The notes: a model not told the origin generated them from the letters alone. A stretch of DNA of 46,654 bases from Caballeronia sordidicola (GCF_002220365.1 NZ_MTHB01000003.1:1-46654); one strand, 5' to 3'. Shown: positions 19,537 to 30,369, counted from the first letter of the stretch. Numbers and translations: made by a program.

Positions 19537-20391
19537 TTAGTTGGTAGTCGTCGCCGGCACGGAGGACGCGCCTAGACCGTTGCCCGTGTTCGCCGGGGCA
19601 GGCGACGTGCCTTGCGGACCCACAGCGGTGCTGTCCGGGATCGTGACGGGAGCCGGACGACGCTGCAACTGGATCTGCGAGTTGCCTGCGGCGCTGACGT
19701 TCGGCGGCAATCCCGGGTTCCCCGGCACAGTCGGCATGGCCGACGAGCGGGTGCGGCCCGTGGGTGCCTGCACGGCGTCGGTCGCGCGATTGGCGGCCTG
19801 GGCGGCTTGCTGGTTCGCGTCGCCGGCAAATGCGTTCGATGCATTCGATGCATCCGGCTGGATGCCCGGCGCACGTGCCGCTCCCGCGACCGCTGCGCCG
19901 CTGGCTGACGTACCCGCTGCCGCCGTTGCCGCCGCCGTTGCGCTGGCGCCGTCGGCAGAAGCGGCCGTGGCCGCAGCCGTAGCGGCGGTCAGCTTAACGC
20001 CCTTGTCGCCATCAATTTCAGCAAGCAATTCGAGATTCGACGGCAAATTCTCGCCGCCCGACCAGCTCGCCACGGTATTGCCCGCGAAGAGCACGACGAA
20101 ATCACGCTGCTGCACGACCGACGTGGATCCGCGCTTGAAGTAGAAGACGTAGTCCCAGCGATCCGCGTGGAACATGTCGGCCAGCAAAGGCGTGCCGAGC
20201 AGCGTCTTCACCTGGTCGCGCGTCAGGCCGACCTTCATCTGGCTTGCCGCTTCCGCCGAAACGAAGTTCCCCTGTACCACCGTTATCCGATACGGTGTGA
20301 TGTGCTGCGCGAAGCTCTGCGTAACGCTATCGTAAGTGGAACAACCGGCCAGGACGGTCATAGTGGCGGCAGCGATCAAAGTTCCGCGCAT
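19537..20391 (-). CDS. bamE: Outer membrane assembly lipoprotein BamE with long Ala-rich tail
   Basis: 284 residues from the ATG at 20391, chosen because it starts a lipoprotein signal (MRGTLIAAATMTVLAGC, Cys 17) behind GGGAGAG. The frame is open further upstream to 20514, but the extra 41 residues would bury the signal. The BamE/SmpA domain spans about residues 30-130 (ITVVQGNFVS, MKVGLTRDQVKTLLGTPLL, DRWDYVFYFKRG). BamE is part of the Bam complex that inserts outer membrane barrels. After it come 150 residues rich in Ala, Pro, Thr and Gln, absent from the 110-residue E. coli protein. It is divergent from fur, as is usual in this group. Confidence 0.93.
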   Translation of the reverse strand: MRGTLIAAATMTVLAGCSTYDSVTQSFAQHITPYRITVVQGNFVSAEAASQMKVGLTRDQVKTLLGTPLLADMFHADRWDYVFYFKRGSTSVVQQRDFVVLFAGNTVASWSGGENLPSNLELLAEIDGDKGVKLTAATAAATAASADGASATAAATAAAGTSASGAAVAGAARAPGIQPDASNASNAFAGDANQQAAQAANRATDAVQAPTGRTRSSAMPTVPGNPGLPPNVSAAGNSQIQLQRRPAPVTIPDSTAVGPQGTSPAPANTGNGLGASSVPATTTN

Positions 20392-20592
20392 ACGACGGCT
20401 CTCCCGGCTATTCAATAAAGATTTTAGAAACATTTCACCCTTCATTTCACCCTTCGCCTGGCCCATCGCCCGTAGGGGCGCAAGAATTTCGGAGTCTTTC
20501 GGAGATCGCGCCATTTCGTTCGGATGGTGACCGGAACGGTAAAAAACGCATTACTATGAGAACCTTGAATTGTACTCTAGGGATGCCTAGCG
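20392..20592. promoter_or_regulatory. Divergent bamE-fur intergenic region
   Basis: 201 bases carrying the promoters of both genes. Near fur, the run TAAAAAACGCATTACTATGAG holds a possible -10 (TACTAT). I could not make a convincing Fur-box match. A 12-bp tandem duplication (20432-20455) sits in the bamE leader. Confidence 0.4.
20432..20455 (-). repeat. 12-bp tandem duplication in the bamE leader
   Basis: ATTTCACCCTTC occurs twice without a gap. In the bamE direction each copy reads GAAGGGTGAAAT, so each brings a Shine-Dalgarno-like GAAGGG and a TGA. It lies about 41 bases upstream of the chosen bamE start. Confidence 0.85.
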
Positions 20593-21021
20593 ATGACCAA
20601 TCCCGCCGATCTGAAAAATATCGGGCTGAAGGCGACCTTGCCCCGGCTCAAGATACTTGAGATTTTCCAGCATAGTCCTGTGCGTCACCTGACTGCAGAA
20701 GACGTGTATAGAAACCTGTTGCACGAAGAACTCGACATCGGGCTTGCCACCGTGTACCGCGTGCTCACGCAGTTCGAGCAAGCGGGCCTGCTGTCGCGCA
20801 GTAACTTCGAGTCGGGCAAAGCTGTGTTCGAGCTCAACGAAGGGACCCATCATGACCATCTGGTGTGTCTGGACTGCGGCATGGTGGAAGAGTTCTTCGA
20901 CGCTGAAATCGAAAGCCGTCAGCAAGATATCGCGAAGGAACGCGGTTTCAAGCTGCACGAGCACGCGCTCGCGCTGTATGGCACGTGCACGAAGGAGCGC
21001 TGCCCGCACAGGAAGAACTGA
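20593..21021 (+). CDS. fur: Ferric uptake regulator Fur
   Basis: 142 residues, typical of Fur. The winged-helix DNA-binding part is residues 1-83 ([19 protein letters not shown] as recognition helix). The metal/dimer part has [11 protein letters not shown] (His86, His87, His89, Cys92, Cys95) and the second Cys pair at 132 and 137. With ferrous iron it represses iron-uptake genes. It is transcribed alone, divergent from bamE and convergent with gapA, with a strong terminator shortly after its stop. Confidence 0.97.
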   Translation: MTNPADLKNIGLKATLPRLKILEIFQHSPVRHLTAEDVYRNLLHEELDIGLATVYRVLTQFEQAGLLSRSNFESGKAVFELNEGTHHDHLVCLDCGMVEEFFDAEIESRQQDIAKERGFKLHEHALALYGTCTKERCPHRKN

Positions 21022-21064
21022 TTTTGATTGACCGTTCGTGCGTGTTATTCAGCGCGCAACGTGT

Positions 21065-21103
21065 GAAAAAGCCGCCGGTTCTTGCAAACCAGCGGCTTTT
21101 TTT
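21065..21103. terminator. Bidirectional terminator between fur and gapA
   Basis: AAAAAGCCGC and GCGGCTTTTTTT form a 10-bp stem with an inner GGTT/AACC extension. A T-run on the plus strand ends fur, and the A-run at the left gives a T-run on the minus strand for gapA. Confidence 0.85.
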
Positions 21104-21121
21104 CAGCCTGATTTCACCGCG

Positions 21122-21173
21122 TTACTTCGCGGCTTTACTTCGCGGCTTTACTTCGCTGCATTACTTGGCGTGA
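21122..21173 (-). repeat. Four-copy 13-bp array containing the gapA stop codon
   Basis: Exact 13-base period at 21122, 21135, 21148 and 21161. In the gapA direction every unit ends AAGTAA: the first is the true end of gapA (Lys then TAA), the next three repeat it. The last two units are identical (AGCCGCGAAGTAA). As 13 is not a multiple of three, the copied TAA triplets fall in frames +1, +2 and 0, so all three frames are closed. Confidence 0.95.
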
Positions 21174-22171
21174 GCCAGCGCCACAGCCGTGTCCAGCATG
21201 CGGTTCGAGAAGCCCCACTCGTTGTCATACCAGCTCGACACCTTCACCAGACGGCCCGACACCTTCGTGAGCGTCGCGTCGAACGTGGACGAAGCCGGGT
21301 TGTGGTTGAAGTCGATCGACACCAGAGGCGCCGTGTTGTAGCCCAGGATGCCCTTCAACGAGCCTTCCGATGCTTCCTTCATGATCGAATTCACTTCGTC
21401 CACCGTCGTGTCGCGTGCAGCGATGAACGAGAGGTCGACAATCGACACATTGATGGTCGGCACGCGAATCGCGTAACCGTCCAGCTTGCCGTTCAGTTCC
21501 GGCAACACCAGGCCCACTGCAGACGCCGCGCCCGTCTTCGTCGGGATCTGGCTATGCGTGGCCGAGCGCGCGCGGCGCAGGTCCTCGTGATACACGTCCG
21601 TCAGCACCTGGTCGTTCGTGTACGCGTGGATCGTCGTCATCAGGCCGTTCACCAGGCCGATCTTGTCGTTGAGCGGCTTGACCAGCGGTGCCAGGCAGTT
21701 CGTCGTGCACGATGCGTTCGAGATCACCGTATCCGACGCCTTCAGCACATGGTGATTCACGCCATAAACGATGGTCGCGTCAACGTCCTTGCCGCCCGGC
21801 GCCGAGATGATGACCTTCTTCGCGCCACCCTTGATGTGCGCGCTGGCTTTTTCCTTCGTCGTGAAGAAGCCCGTGCATTCCAGCACCACGTCGACCTTCA
21901 GCTCGCCCCACGGCAGTTCAGCCGGGTTGCGGTTAGCCAGCACGCGGATGCGGTCGCCGTTGACCACGAGGTAGTCACCATCCACCGACACTTCGCCCGG
22001 GAACTTGCCGTGCGCCGTGTCGTACTGCGTCAGGTGTGCGTTCGTGGCAGCGTCGCCGAGGTCGTTGATCGCAACGATCTCGATGTCGTGCTTCTTGCCG
22101 TTTTCATAGAAGGCGCGCAGCGTATTGCGGCCGATCCGGCCGTAGCCGTTGATTGCAACGCGAATCGTCAT
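21161..22171 (-). CDS. gapA: Glyceraldehyde-3-phosphate dehydrogenase, type I
   Basis: 336 residues. It oxidises glyceraldehyde 3-phosphate to 1,3-bisphosphoglycerate with NAD in glycolysis. The N-terminal NAD motif [10 protein letters not shown] and the catalytic [12 protein letters not shown] (Cys155) are intact, and the C-terminal [15 protein letters not shown] is typical. It lies 85 bases after tkt on the same strand, an arrangement common in Burkholderia, and the two may be cotranscribed. The 3' end merges into a tandem array (21122-21173). Confidence 0.97.
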   Translation of the reverse strand: MTIRVAINGYGRIGRNTLRAFYENGKKHDIEIVAINDLGDAATNAHLTQYDTAHGKFPGEVSVDGDYLVVNGDRIRVLANRNPAELPWGELKVDVVLECTGFFTTKEKASAHIKGGAKKVIISAPGGKDVDATIVYGVNHHVLKASDTVISNASCTTNCLAPLVKPLNDKIGLVNGLMTTIHAYTNDQVLTDVYHEDLRRARSATHSQIPTKTGAASAVGLVLPELNGKLDGYAIRVPTINVSIVDLSFIAARDTTVDEVNSIMKEASEGSLKGILGYNTAPLVSIDFNHNPASSTFDATLTKVSGRLVKVSSWYDNEWGFSNRMLDTAVALAHAK

Positions 22172-22256
22172 GGTCTATCTCCTGATGGCTGAAAAAAAGT
22201 TCCAGTTCGCTGCTGCCGGGTTCGCTGGGTTTGCAACGCTTACGAAGCGCCCGATA

Positions 22257-24287
22257 TCAGCCCGCGAGCGCGGCTTTTGCCGTCTCCACGACATGCTCGA
22301 CGGTAAAGCCGAAATACTTGAAAAGTTCGCCGGCGGGCGCGGACTCGCCGAACGAATCAATACCCACCACGCCGCCTTCGAGACCCACATACTTGCGCCA
22401 GAAATCGGTCACGCCGGCTTCGATCGCCACGCGCACGACGCCCTTCGGCAGCACACGGTCACGATATTCCTGATCTTGCAGATCGAACGCATTCGTACAC
22501 GGCATGGACACGATGCGCGCGCCAATACCTTCTTGCGCCAGTTTCTCACCGGCCTTCAGCGCCAGTTCGACTTCCGAACCCGTCGCGATCAGGATGATCT
22601 TGCGTGCCGGGATGTCGTCGTTCCAGTCGCGCAGCACGTAGCCGCCCTTTGCAATGTTCGCGATCTGCACGTCGTTACGCGGCGAGAACAGCAGGTTCTG
22701 ACGCGTGAAGATCAACGCCGACGGCCCTTTGTGCTCAATGGCGTGGGTCCATGCCACGGCGGTCTCGACGGTATCCGCCGGACGCCACACTTGTAAGTGC
22801 GGAATCAGCCGCAAGCTCGATGTTTGCTCCACCGACTGGTGCGTGGGACCATCTTCGCCCAGGCCGATCGAATCGTGCGTGAACACGAAGATGGACGGCG
22901 CTTTCATCAGTGCAGCCACGCGCAGCGCGTTGCGGCTGTAGTCCGAGAAGGTCAGGAACGTGCCGCCAAACGGGCGATACCCGCCATGCAGCACGATGCC
23001 GTTGATGGCCGCGCTCATGCCGAACTCGCGCACACCGTAGTTGATGTGGTTGCCCCACTGGATCTCGTTCGTATTCTCACCAGCGCGCACCGGCTTCGAT
23101 GCCTTCCAGTTGGTCAGGTTGGAACCCGTCAGGTCGGCGGAACCGCCAAGCAGTTCAGGCAGCGCAGCGGCGAGGCCGTCGAGCGTTTGCTGCGAAGCCT
23201 TGCGGGTGGCAATGGTTTCGCCCTTCTGATTCGCGGCTTCAATGATGTCCTTCGCGTCCTGCGCCCACTTGGCCGGCAGTTCGTCGTTCATCCGGCGCAC
23301 GAATTCTGCGGCTTCGGTCGAATGCTTCGCGCGGTAGGCGTCGAATTGCTTGTTCCACTCCGCTTCCGCGTGCGCACCGGCTTCCTTCGCGTCCCATGCC
23401 GCATAGACTTCCTGCGGAATCACGAACGGTTCCCAGGTCCAGCCCATGCCGGCACGGGCATCGGCGATTTCCTTGGCGCCCAGCGGCGCGCCGTGCGAAT
23501 CGTGGCTGCCTTGCTTGGTCGGCGCACCCTTGCCGATGGTCGTACGGCAGCAGATCAGCGTGGGTTTATCCGAGTTCTTGGCTTGCGCGATGGCGGCGTC
23601 CACCGCGTCCACGTTGTGGCCGTCTACCGCGCGGATCACGTTCCAGCCGTACGCTTCGAAGCGCTTCGGGGTGTCGTCGTGGAACCAGTGTTCAACGTGA
23701 CCGTCGATGGAAATACCGTTGTCGTCGTACAGCGCGATCAGCTTGTGCAGCTTGAGCGTGCCCGCGAACGAACAGGCTTCGTGCGAGATGCCTTCCATCA
23801 TGCAGCCATCGCCGAGGAACACGTACGTGTGGTGGTCGACGATCTTCGCGCCGTCCTTGTTGAACTCCGCCGCGAGCAGCGCTTCAGCGAGCGCCATGCC
23901 GACCGCATTCGCCAAGCCCTGGCCAAGCGGGCCGGTGGTCGTTTCAACGCCCGGCGTGATGCCGTATTCCGGGTGTCCCGGCGTCTTCGAATGCAGTTGG
24001 CGGAAGTTCTTGAGTTCGTTGATCGGCAGGTCGTAGCCGGTCAGGTGCAGCAACGAGTACAGCAGCATGGAACCATGACCGTTCGACAAGACGAAACGAT
24101 CGCGGTCAGCCCAGTGCGGGTTGCTCGGGTTGTGCTTCAGGTGTCGCGACCAGAGCGCGACGCCGATTTCCGCCATGCCCATTGGCATGCCCGGGTGGCC
24201 GGAGTTGGCTTGTTGAACGGCGTCCATTGCCAGCGCACGGATTGCGTTGGCCATCAGGCTGGTCTGGCTGGAAGTCGGGGTCGTCAT
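22257..24287 (-). CDS. tkt: Transketolase
   Basis: 676 residues from ATG 24287 (MTTPTSSQ...), preferred over the ATG at 24371 because the added 28 residues do not belong to the family. It transfers two-carbon units in the pentose phosphate and Calvin pathways, using thiamine diphosphate. The cofactor motif runs from GDGCMMEG to the Asn in ALYDDN, and the pyrimidine-domain Glu is in the segment [10 protein letters not shown]...; substrate-binding His residues are in GHPGMPMG and DSHGAP. It is upstream of gapA. Confidence 0.96.
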   Translation of the reverse strand: MTTPTSSQTSLMANAIRALAMDAVQQANSGHPGMPMGMAEIGVALWSRHLKHNPSNPHWADRDRFVLSNGHGSMLLYSLLHLTGYDLPINELKNFRQLHSKTPGHPEYGITPGVETTTGPLGQGLANAVGMALAEALLAAEFNKDGAKIVDHHTYVFLGDGCMMEGISHEACSFAGTLKLHKLIALYDDNGISIDGHVEHWFHDDTPKRFEAYGWNVIRAVDGHNVDAVDAAIAQAKNSDKPTLICCRTTIGKGAPTKQGSHDSHGAPLGAKEIADARAGMGWTWEPFVIPQEVYAAWDAKEAGAHAEAEWNKQFDAYRAKHSTEAAEFVRRMNDELPAKWAQDAKDIIEAANQKGETIATRKASQQTLDGLAAALPELLGGSADLTGSNLTNWKASKPVRAGENTNEIQWGNHINYGVREFGMSAAINGIVLHGGYRPFGGTFLTFSDYSRNALRVAALMKAPSIFVFTHDSIGLGEDGPTHQSVEQTSSLRLIPHLQVWRPADTVETAVAWTHAIEHKGPSALIFTRQNLLFSPRNDVQIANIAKGGYVLRDWNDDIPARKIILIATGSEVELALKAGEKLAQEGIGARIVSMPCTNAFDLQDQEYRDRVLPKGVVRVAIEAGVTDFWRKYVGLEGGVVGIDSFGESAPAGELFKYFGFTVEHVVETAKAALAG

Positions 24288-24646
24288 GTCGAGTCCGGTA
24301 GGTCCTGAAAAGATCCTGGGATGATTCTGGGCGACGCACCGGAGCAAACGATGAAACCACGTTTTCAACACCCGGAGCGACGAGAAACGAAGAGGATCGG
24401 AAGCCGGTTATTCTAGCAGACGACTTTGGAGCACTGCGGCGATGGCCGAAGGGCGCCCGGGCGGCGTCAAGAGGGGATCGTCCGCCGCAAACATAATCGT
24501 GACGAATACAGTCCGCAGGCACGCTCCCTGCATCAGCACATCGCGCGGGCGCGACGTAGCGCAGCAACAGAAATCCGCGCAGCCCTTCTGCCAAAGGGCG
24601 CCATGGCACAATGCATCCATCACGCCGAGCTCGAGGAGAAGCCCTT
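24288..24646. other. Divergent intergenic region tkt / VOC gene
   Basis: 359 bases. It should hold the tkt promoter on the minus strand and that of the VOC gene on the plus strand. I see no gene, strong hairpin or repeat that I can support. Confidence 0.5.
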
Positions 24647-25060
24647 ATGTCCGACCCCCGCCCCGCCGATGTGCCGTGGCTCACGCCTTACCTGACCGTG
24701 CGCGACGCCCGTGTCTCCACGGGCTTCTATGAACAGGCGCTGGGTTTTGCGGTGCGTGACAGCGTCAACGACGACGGCGCCGTGATCCACGTCGAGATGA
24801 CGTATCGCGGGCAGTTGATCCTGATGTTCGCCCCCGAAGGCGCCTACGGTTCGCACGCGCAGACGCCGAAAAGCACGGGCCTGATGGCGCCGCAATCGTT
24901 CTATCTCTACGTCGACGATGTAGACGCCACGTTCGCACGTGCGATAGCGGTTGGCGCGAAGCCGCTGATCGAACCGCAAGACCAGTATTGGGGCGACCGT
25001 TTTGCGCAGTTCGAAGACCCGGACGGGTATCGCTGGGCAATCGCCCGGCATTTGAATTAG
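24647..25060 (+). CDS. VOC-family (glyoxalase/bleomycin-resistance-like) protein
   Basis: 137 residues from ATG 24647, which has GAGGAGAA 7 bases upstream; an earlier in-frame ATG at 24611 has no ribosome site. The fold is two beta-alpha-beta-beta-beta units: LTVRDARVSTGFYEQALGF at the start and FYLYVDDVDATFARAIAVGA in the second half, ending FEDPDGYRWAIARH. Family members bind a metal and act as lyases, dioxygenases or drug-binding proteins; the substrate here cannot be told. It stands between tkt and rsmE. Confidence 0.85.
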   Translation: MSDPRPADVPWLTPYLTVRDARVSTGFYEQALGFAVRDSVNDDGAVIHVEMTYRGQLILMFAPEGAYGSHAQTPKSTGLMAPQSFYLYVDDVDATFARAIAVGAKPLIEPQDQYWGDRFAQFEDPDGYRWAIARHLN

Positions 25061-25096
25061 GCTCAGAGCGTCGCGTTCTGGATTGTTCGCCGAATC

Positions 25097-25114
25097 TTGA
25101 ACGTTGAACGTTGA
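25097..25114 (+). repeat. Three-copy 7-bp repeat between VOC gene and rsmE
   Basis: TTGAACG, TTGAACG and TTGATCA follow each other. Each has a TGA at the same place, and with a period of 7 these fall in three different frames. It begins 37 bases after the VOC stop, so it does not include that stop codon. Confidence 0.6.
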
Positions 25115-25182
25115 TCAGGTAACGCTCAAGCATCCATCACTTTCCTGCCCGCGCGCTTCACAGCGTCCGGGCGAGTCACTTC

Positions 25183-25920
25183 ATGCCACGTTTTTTTGTT
25201 GCCAGTCCGCTCGTCGCGGGCGAATTAATGTCCTTGCCGGACGATGTCGTCCGCCATGTTCACGTCCTGCGCCTGCAATCAGACGATACCGTTCACCTGT
25301 TCAACGGCTCGGGCGGTGAATATCGCGCGCGACTGGTTGAGATCGGGAAGCGGACGGCGATCGTGCAACTCGATGAATTCATCGACCGCGAAGCGGAGCC
25401 GCCGTATCGAATCACGCTGGCGCAAGGTGTGGCGGGCGGCGACAAGATGGATTGGCTGATCGAGAAGGCGGTGGAACTGGGGGTGTCATCCGTCGTCCCG
25501 CTCACTGCCGAGCGCGGCGTGGTGAGGCTATCGGGCGAACGCGCGGCGCGTCGGCAAGGGCATTGGCAGGCGTTGGTGCGCGCCGCGTGTGAGCAATGCG
25601 GAAGAAATCGGGTGCCGGACGTAGCGGTGCCTCAGGACCTGGATAAATGGCTCGGCAACCTGCCGCCCGCTGAAAACGGCGAGTTGCGGCTGCTGCTCTC
25701 GCCGCGAGCCCAGCTTGGGTTTGCCTCTTTGCCAACGAGCGCGCCCACCGCACCGGTGACCATCGCGATCGGGCCGGAAGCCGGATTTTCGCCGGCAGAG
25801 GAAGCGGCTATCGTCGATGCCGGTTTTGCCACTCTGGGTCTCGGACCCCGCGTCTTGCGCACGGAAACGGCCGGTATAGCAGTCCTTGGTGCGCTCGCCG
25901 CGCGCTGGGGCGGATGGTGA
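25183..25920 (+). CDS. rsmE: 16S rRNA (uracil1498-N3)-methyltransferase RsmE
   Basis: 245 residues. RsmE methylates U1498 of 16S rRNA with S-adenosylmethionine. An N-terminal PUA-like domain (MPRFFVASPLVAGE, HVLRLQ, GSGGEYRARL) is followed by a SPOUT methyltransferase with the knot motifs IAIGPEAGFSPAEE and LGLGPRVLRTETA. Length is usual. It is the second gene after the VOC protein, 122 bases away, and convergent with barstar. Confidence 0.95.
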   Translation: MPRFFVASPLVAGELMSLPDDVVRHVHVLRLQSDDTVHLFNGSGGEYRARLVEIGKRTAIVQLDEFIDREAEPPYRITLAQGVAGGDKMDWLIEKAVELGVSSVVPLTAERGVVRLSGERAARRQGHWQALVRAACEQCGRNRVPDVAVPQDLDKWLGNLPPAENGELRLLLSPRAQLGFASLPTSAPTAPVTIAIGPEAGFSPAEEAAIVDAGFATLGLGPRVLRTETAGIAVLGALAARWGGW

Positions 25921-25960
25921 CTTGACCGCCGCCTTGCTGCGATCCATCCCAAGTAAAACG

Positions 25961-26003
25961 AAAAAAGCCAGTCAGCGCCTGCGTTCAACAGACGACGACC
26001 GGC
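25961..26003 (-). terminator. Terminator of the RNase-barstar operon
   Basis: On the minus strand GCCGGTC (25997-26003) pairs with GACTGGC (25967-25973, one G-T pair), followed by TTTTTT. It lies about 95 bases after the barstar stop. Confidence 0.6.
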
Positions 26004-26085
26004 CTTCCAACTTCTTTGTGCCGACAAGGACGCAGCGCTTCGCGTGCGGAACCAGGTCCGGAACTTAAGCGCTTAGCGCTTACCT

Positions 26086-26109
26086 TCAGGCAAACGGCTC
26101 AGGCAAACG
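26086..26109 (-). repeat. Two-copy 13-bp repeat at the barstar stop codon
   Basis: CGTTTGCCTGA occurs twice with a 13-base period; the first copy contains the true stop TGA and the second repeats it in another frame. A further odd palindrome follows at 26066-26082 (TAAGCGCTTAGCGCTTA on the plus strand). Confidence 0.8.
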
Positions 26110-26665
26110 AGTAAAACACCCTGAACGCCACACGCCGCTCCGCCCAGAATTCCGACGCTTCACGAAACACGTCGAGCAAGGTCTCACGCCCTTCCTTGTC
26201 GAATTTCTGCGCAACTGGCAGCGCCTCCAGCACGATCACGAAACCCGGCTGCGAACCGGCTTTGTGCACGAGGTCGGTGAGACTGTCGTAGAGCGCGTCG
26301 TAGTTCTTCCCGAAGTGCTTGGGAAACAAAAAAGACGTGGCGATCGTTTCGAGCACTTCCTGCTTGCTCTGGGCCTGGCCGCAATAGGCGTAGAGAAAAT
26401 GCTGACCCAGCTTGCTCGCTTCGTCGGCGAGATCCTGAACCCTGAAAGCGCGGATCGACTGCACGATATTCGATCGTACCGTCTTGAAAAGACTCATAGA
26501 CCCCTCGTCCAATGATGACAGCGCCGCGCTCTGTTCGTCGTCGGGTCGATTTCCTTCTGTCGTGCGGAGTTGCAAAACTCGCTGGAACACGTTGCCATCG
26601 CCGGCGAAAAAATCACCCGCGACACCGTTGTCGTGCGCGTAGATGTTGTCGCTCATGCCGTTCAT
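26099..26665 (-). CDS. Barstar-family RNase inhibitor
   Basis: 188 residues. The C-terminal 90 residues are a barstar domain: FPKHFGKNYDALYDSL matches the barstar helix whose two Asp residues block the barnase active site, and AFRVFY ends the fold. It should neutralise the RNase encoded just upstream in the cytoplasm. The ATG at 26665 overlaps the RNase stop by 4 bases. A second start at 26497 (MSLFKTVRSN...) has GAGGGG 6 bases upstream and gives a 132-residue protein closer to ordinary barstar size. The polar residues 1-56 are of unknown use. Both starts are possible. Confidence 0.9.
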   Translation of the reverse strand: MNGMSDNIYAHDNGVAGDFFAGDGNVFQRVLQLRTTEGNRPDDEQSAALSSLDEGSMSLFKTVRSNIVQSIRAFRVQDLADEASKLGQHFLYAYCGQAQSKQEVLETIATSFLFPKHFGKNYDALYDSLTDLVHKAGSQPGFVIVLEALPVAQKFDKEGRETLLDVFREASEFWAERRVAFRVFYSFA

Positions 26666-27189
26666 CCCGAAGTTAATCCCGCAATGCGTTTAAAACTCAC
26701 GTAATGGTCGTCGGTATAGAAGCAGTTGTCGATCTGCCGACGGGCCCCGCCACATACGATCCGACGTGCACCGCGATCGCGGGCGCGCGGCGTAGGAACG
26801 GTGTATTCGTGGTAAAAGCCGCGTGGGTGCGGCGGCAGCATACGCTCGCGGTTGCCGAACACAATGCCGTCTTTCTCATACGGAAACGGCCCGCCAGCCT
26901 CGATCCGCCGCAGCGTCACAATGGCCTGTTTCGGCAATTGTGCTGCGTCGACGGTTGTCTGCGACGGTTCCGAACCCGTTGATGCGGCATCGCGCCAGCT
27001 CTCTGCGCGCGGATCGCTTTTCAGCTTGTCCTTGTCTTGCAACACGTGCGGCGGCGGCGCCTGCGACGCTCCTGCTGAGGCGTTCGCGGCCGGGCTTTGG
27101 ACATCTGGCCCGCTTTTCCCGCAGCCGCTCAGCACCAAAGAAAGCGCCACGATGAACCCACAAAACCACGCGCGCTTCACGAAACCCAT
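26662..27189 (-). CDS. Lipoprotein barnase-like guanyl-specific ribonuclease
   Basis: 175 residues. A signal peptide ends in the lipobox LSGC (Cys23), then a Pro/Ala/Ser-rich linker to about residue 85, then an RNase N1/T1/barnase domain. Barnase residues can be matched by eye: Glu128 (HEYTV) to Glu73, Arg139 and Arg143 (RGARRIV) to Arg83 and Arg87, His162 (DDHYVSFKRI) to His102. It should cleave RNA after guanosine once exported; the lipobox suggests membrane attachment. The ATG at 27189 has a GGGG only 1 base away, so GTG at 27180 (VKRAWFCG) is a better start. It is cotranscribed with barstar. Confidence 0.88.
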   Translation of the reverse strand: MGFVKRAWFCGFIVALSLVLSGCGKSGPDVQSPAANASAGASQAPPPHVLQDKDKLKSDPRAESWRDAASTGSEPSQTTVDAAQLPKQAIVTLRRIEAGGPFPYEKDGIVFGNRERMLPPHPRGFYHEYTVPTPRARDRGARRIVCGGARRQIDNCFYTDDHYVSFKRIAGLTSG

Positions 27190-27353
27190 CCCCGCTTTGA
27201 ACCCAGAAATATGACGACCATGAAAGACGTAAGGGTATCGCTAATGACACCGGGAATCAACGTTGGTTCGGAAGATGCCCGTTTTTCAGGCGCTTTTTGC
27301 CTCGCATCTGACCGTTACATGCGGCTCGCCAGCGCTTTTTCATTGATGATCTA

Positions 27354-27383
27354 AAAATAGGCCTCGATCACATTTAAGACCAA
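27354..27383 (-). promoter_or_regulatory. Candidate promoter of the RNase-barstar operon
   Basis: On the minus strand TTGGTC (27378-27383) and TATTTT (27354-27359) are 18 bases apart, about 165 bases before the RNase start, within an A+T-rich stretch. Found by eye. Confidence 0.25.
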
Positions 27384-27419
27384 TCTGAGATATTTTTATC
27401 TTTTTTTGGATAATAATAA

Positions 27420-27568
27420 CTTCATGCATGGTTTGGGGAGTGGAACCAGCGTCGCCTCTCTCGAGAAACTCCCACGGTGTAAGAACCGGCACCATCGCTG
27501 TTTGGAGGAGAAAGCAAATCCCCTTGCATGCCTCATGGCGTGCCGGATCATCCGGCACGCTTTTTTTT
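27420..27568 (+). ncRNA. Candidate small RNA or leader ending in an orphan terminator
   Basis: The region 27190-27817 between RNase and maeB (both minus strand) has no convincing gene, yet holds a strong plus-strand terminator at 27538-27568 with no plus-strand gene in front of it. Between an A+T-rich run with TAATAATAAC (27411 on) and the terminator lie about 150 bases with GGAGGAG at 27504. A second hairpin, GCATGCC (27526-27532) with GGCGTGC (27537-27543), shares bases with the terminator stem, so the two exclude each other. This looks like a small RNA or attenuator; the 5' end is a guess and no known RNA family is recognised. Confidence 0.4.
27538..27568 (+). terminator. Orphan plus-strand rho-independent terminator
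   Basis: GCGTGCCGGA and TCCGGCACGC form a perfect 10-bp stem with a 3-base loop, followed by eight T. Its shape is as strong as any terminator in the window, but no plus-strand gene precedes it. Confidence 0.85.
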
Positions 27569-27669
27569 CGTGACGGCGCCCGACGTGACCTTCAGGAATC
27601 CGATCATCAAGGCGATCGTAAATCCGACCAACCACTGCAACTAAGCGGTGCGATCGTCGCGAAAATGAA

Positions 27670-27706
27670 AAAGAGGGATTGCGACCACCTGTCGCAATCC
27701 CTCTTT
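27670..27706. terminator. Terminator after maeB
   Basis: A perfect 16-bp stem (AAAGAGGGATTGCGAC and its complement) with a 5-base loop. On the minus strand it is followed by TTCATTTTC, ending maeB about 112 bases after its stop; it may also work on the plus strand. Confidence 0.8.
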
Positions 27707-27790
27707 CTATTTCTGCAATCCCTTTTCCCGGAGTTCTACTCGAACCCGCCGGCGCTGCACGGGTTCAGGTCCGGTGGATTTCAGCTCAGT

Positions 27791-27817
27791 GAGCTTTGAA
27801 TCCCGAGCTTTGAACCG

Positions 27818-27818
<1 letters not shown>
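27791..27818 (-). repeat. Two-copy 14-bp repeat next to the maeB stop codon
   Basis: GAGCTTTGAATCCC and GAGCTTTGAACCGT follow each other on the plus strand, reaching the first base of the maeB stop. The units do not copy the stop codon, unlike the arrays at gapA, dapB and dnaJ. Confidence 0.7.
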
Positions 27819-30124
<2,306 letters not shown>

Positions 30125-30369
30125 GAGGCGTCTGGCTTTAGGCGAGATTAGAATAGAAGTTCGAACGCATTGTAGCGCCAATCAACGGGCTCTCCGGATG
30201 GCAATACCGGCTATTCACAGCACATAGCCCATTCGGACAAGGCCTGGAAAAGCAGCATGACCGCTAAGCCGGCAGCGGGTTCACGCCACAAAATTCCCTT
30301 ATTGAGATGAAACGCGCGTCAACAGGCGCGCATCGTCCCCAACTCTCCCCCGACATTGCCGGATCGCCG

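Noticed and set aside
20540..20592. Fur box in front of fur
   Set aside because: Some A/T-rich inverted bases near GAGAACCTTGAATTGTACTC, but too few matches to the 19-bp consensus.
27480..27568. Glycine, SAM or guanidine riboswitch in the 27.5 kb leader
   Set aside because: I could not fit the conserved core of any of these classes, and no plus-strand gene follows.
27428..27799. 123-residue plus-strand frame over the candidate small RNA
   Set aside because: It runs through two strong terminator hairpins and has no family likeness.
30307..30369. Upstream ATG for thiL (also 24371 for tkt, 30181 for maeB, 37105 for purM, 41630 for panB)
   Set aside because: Each adds N-terminal residues not seen in the family, while an inner ATG fits the known start.
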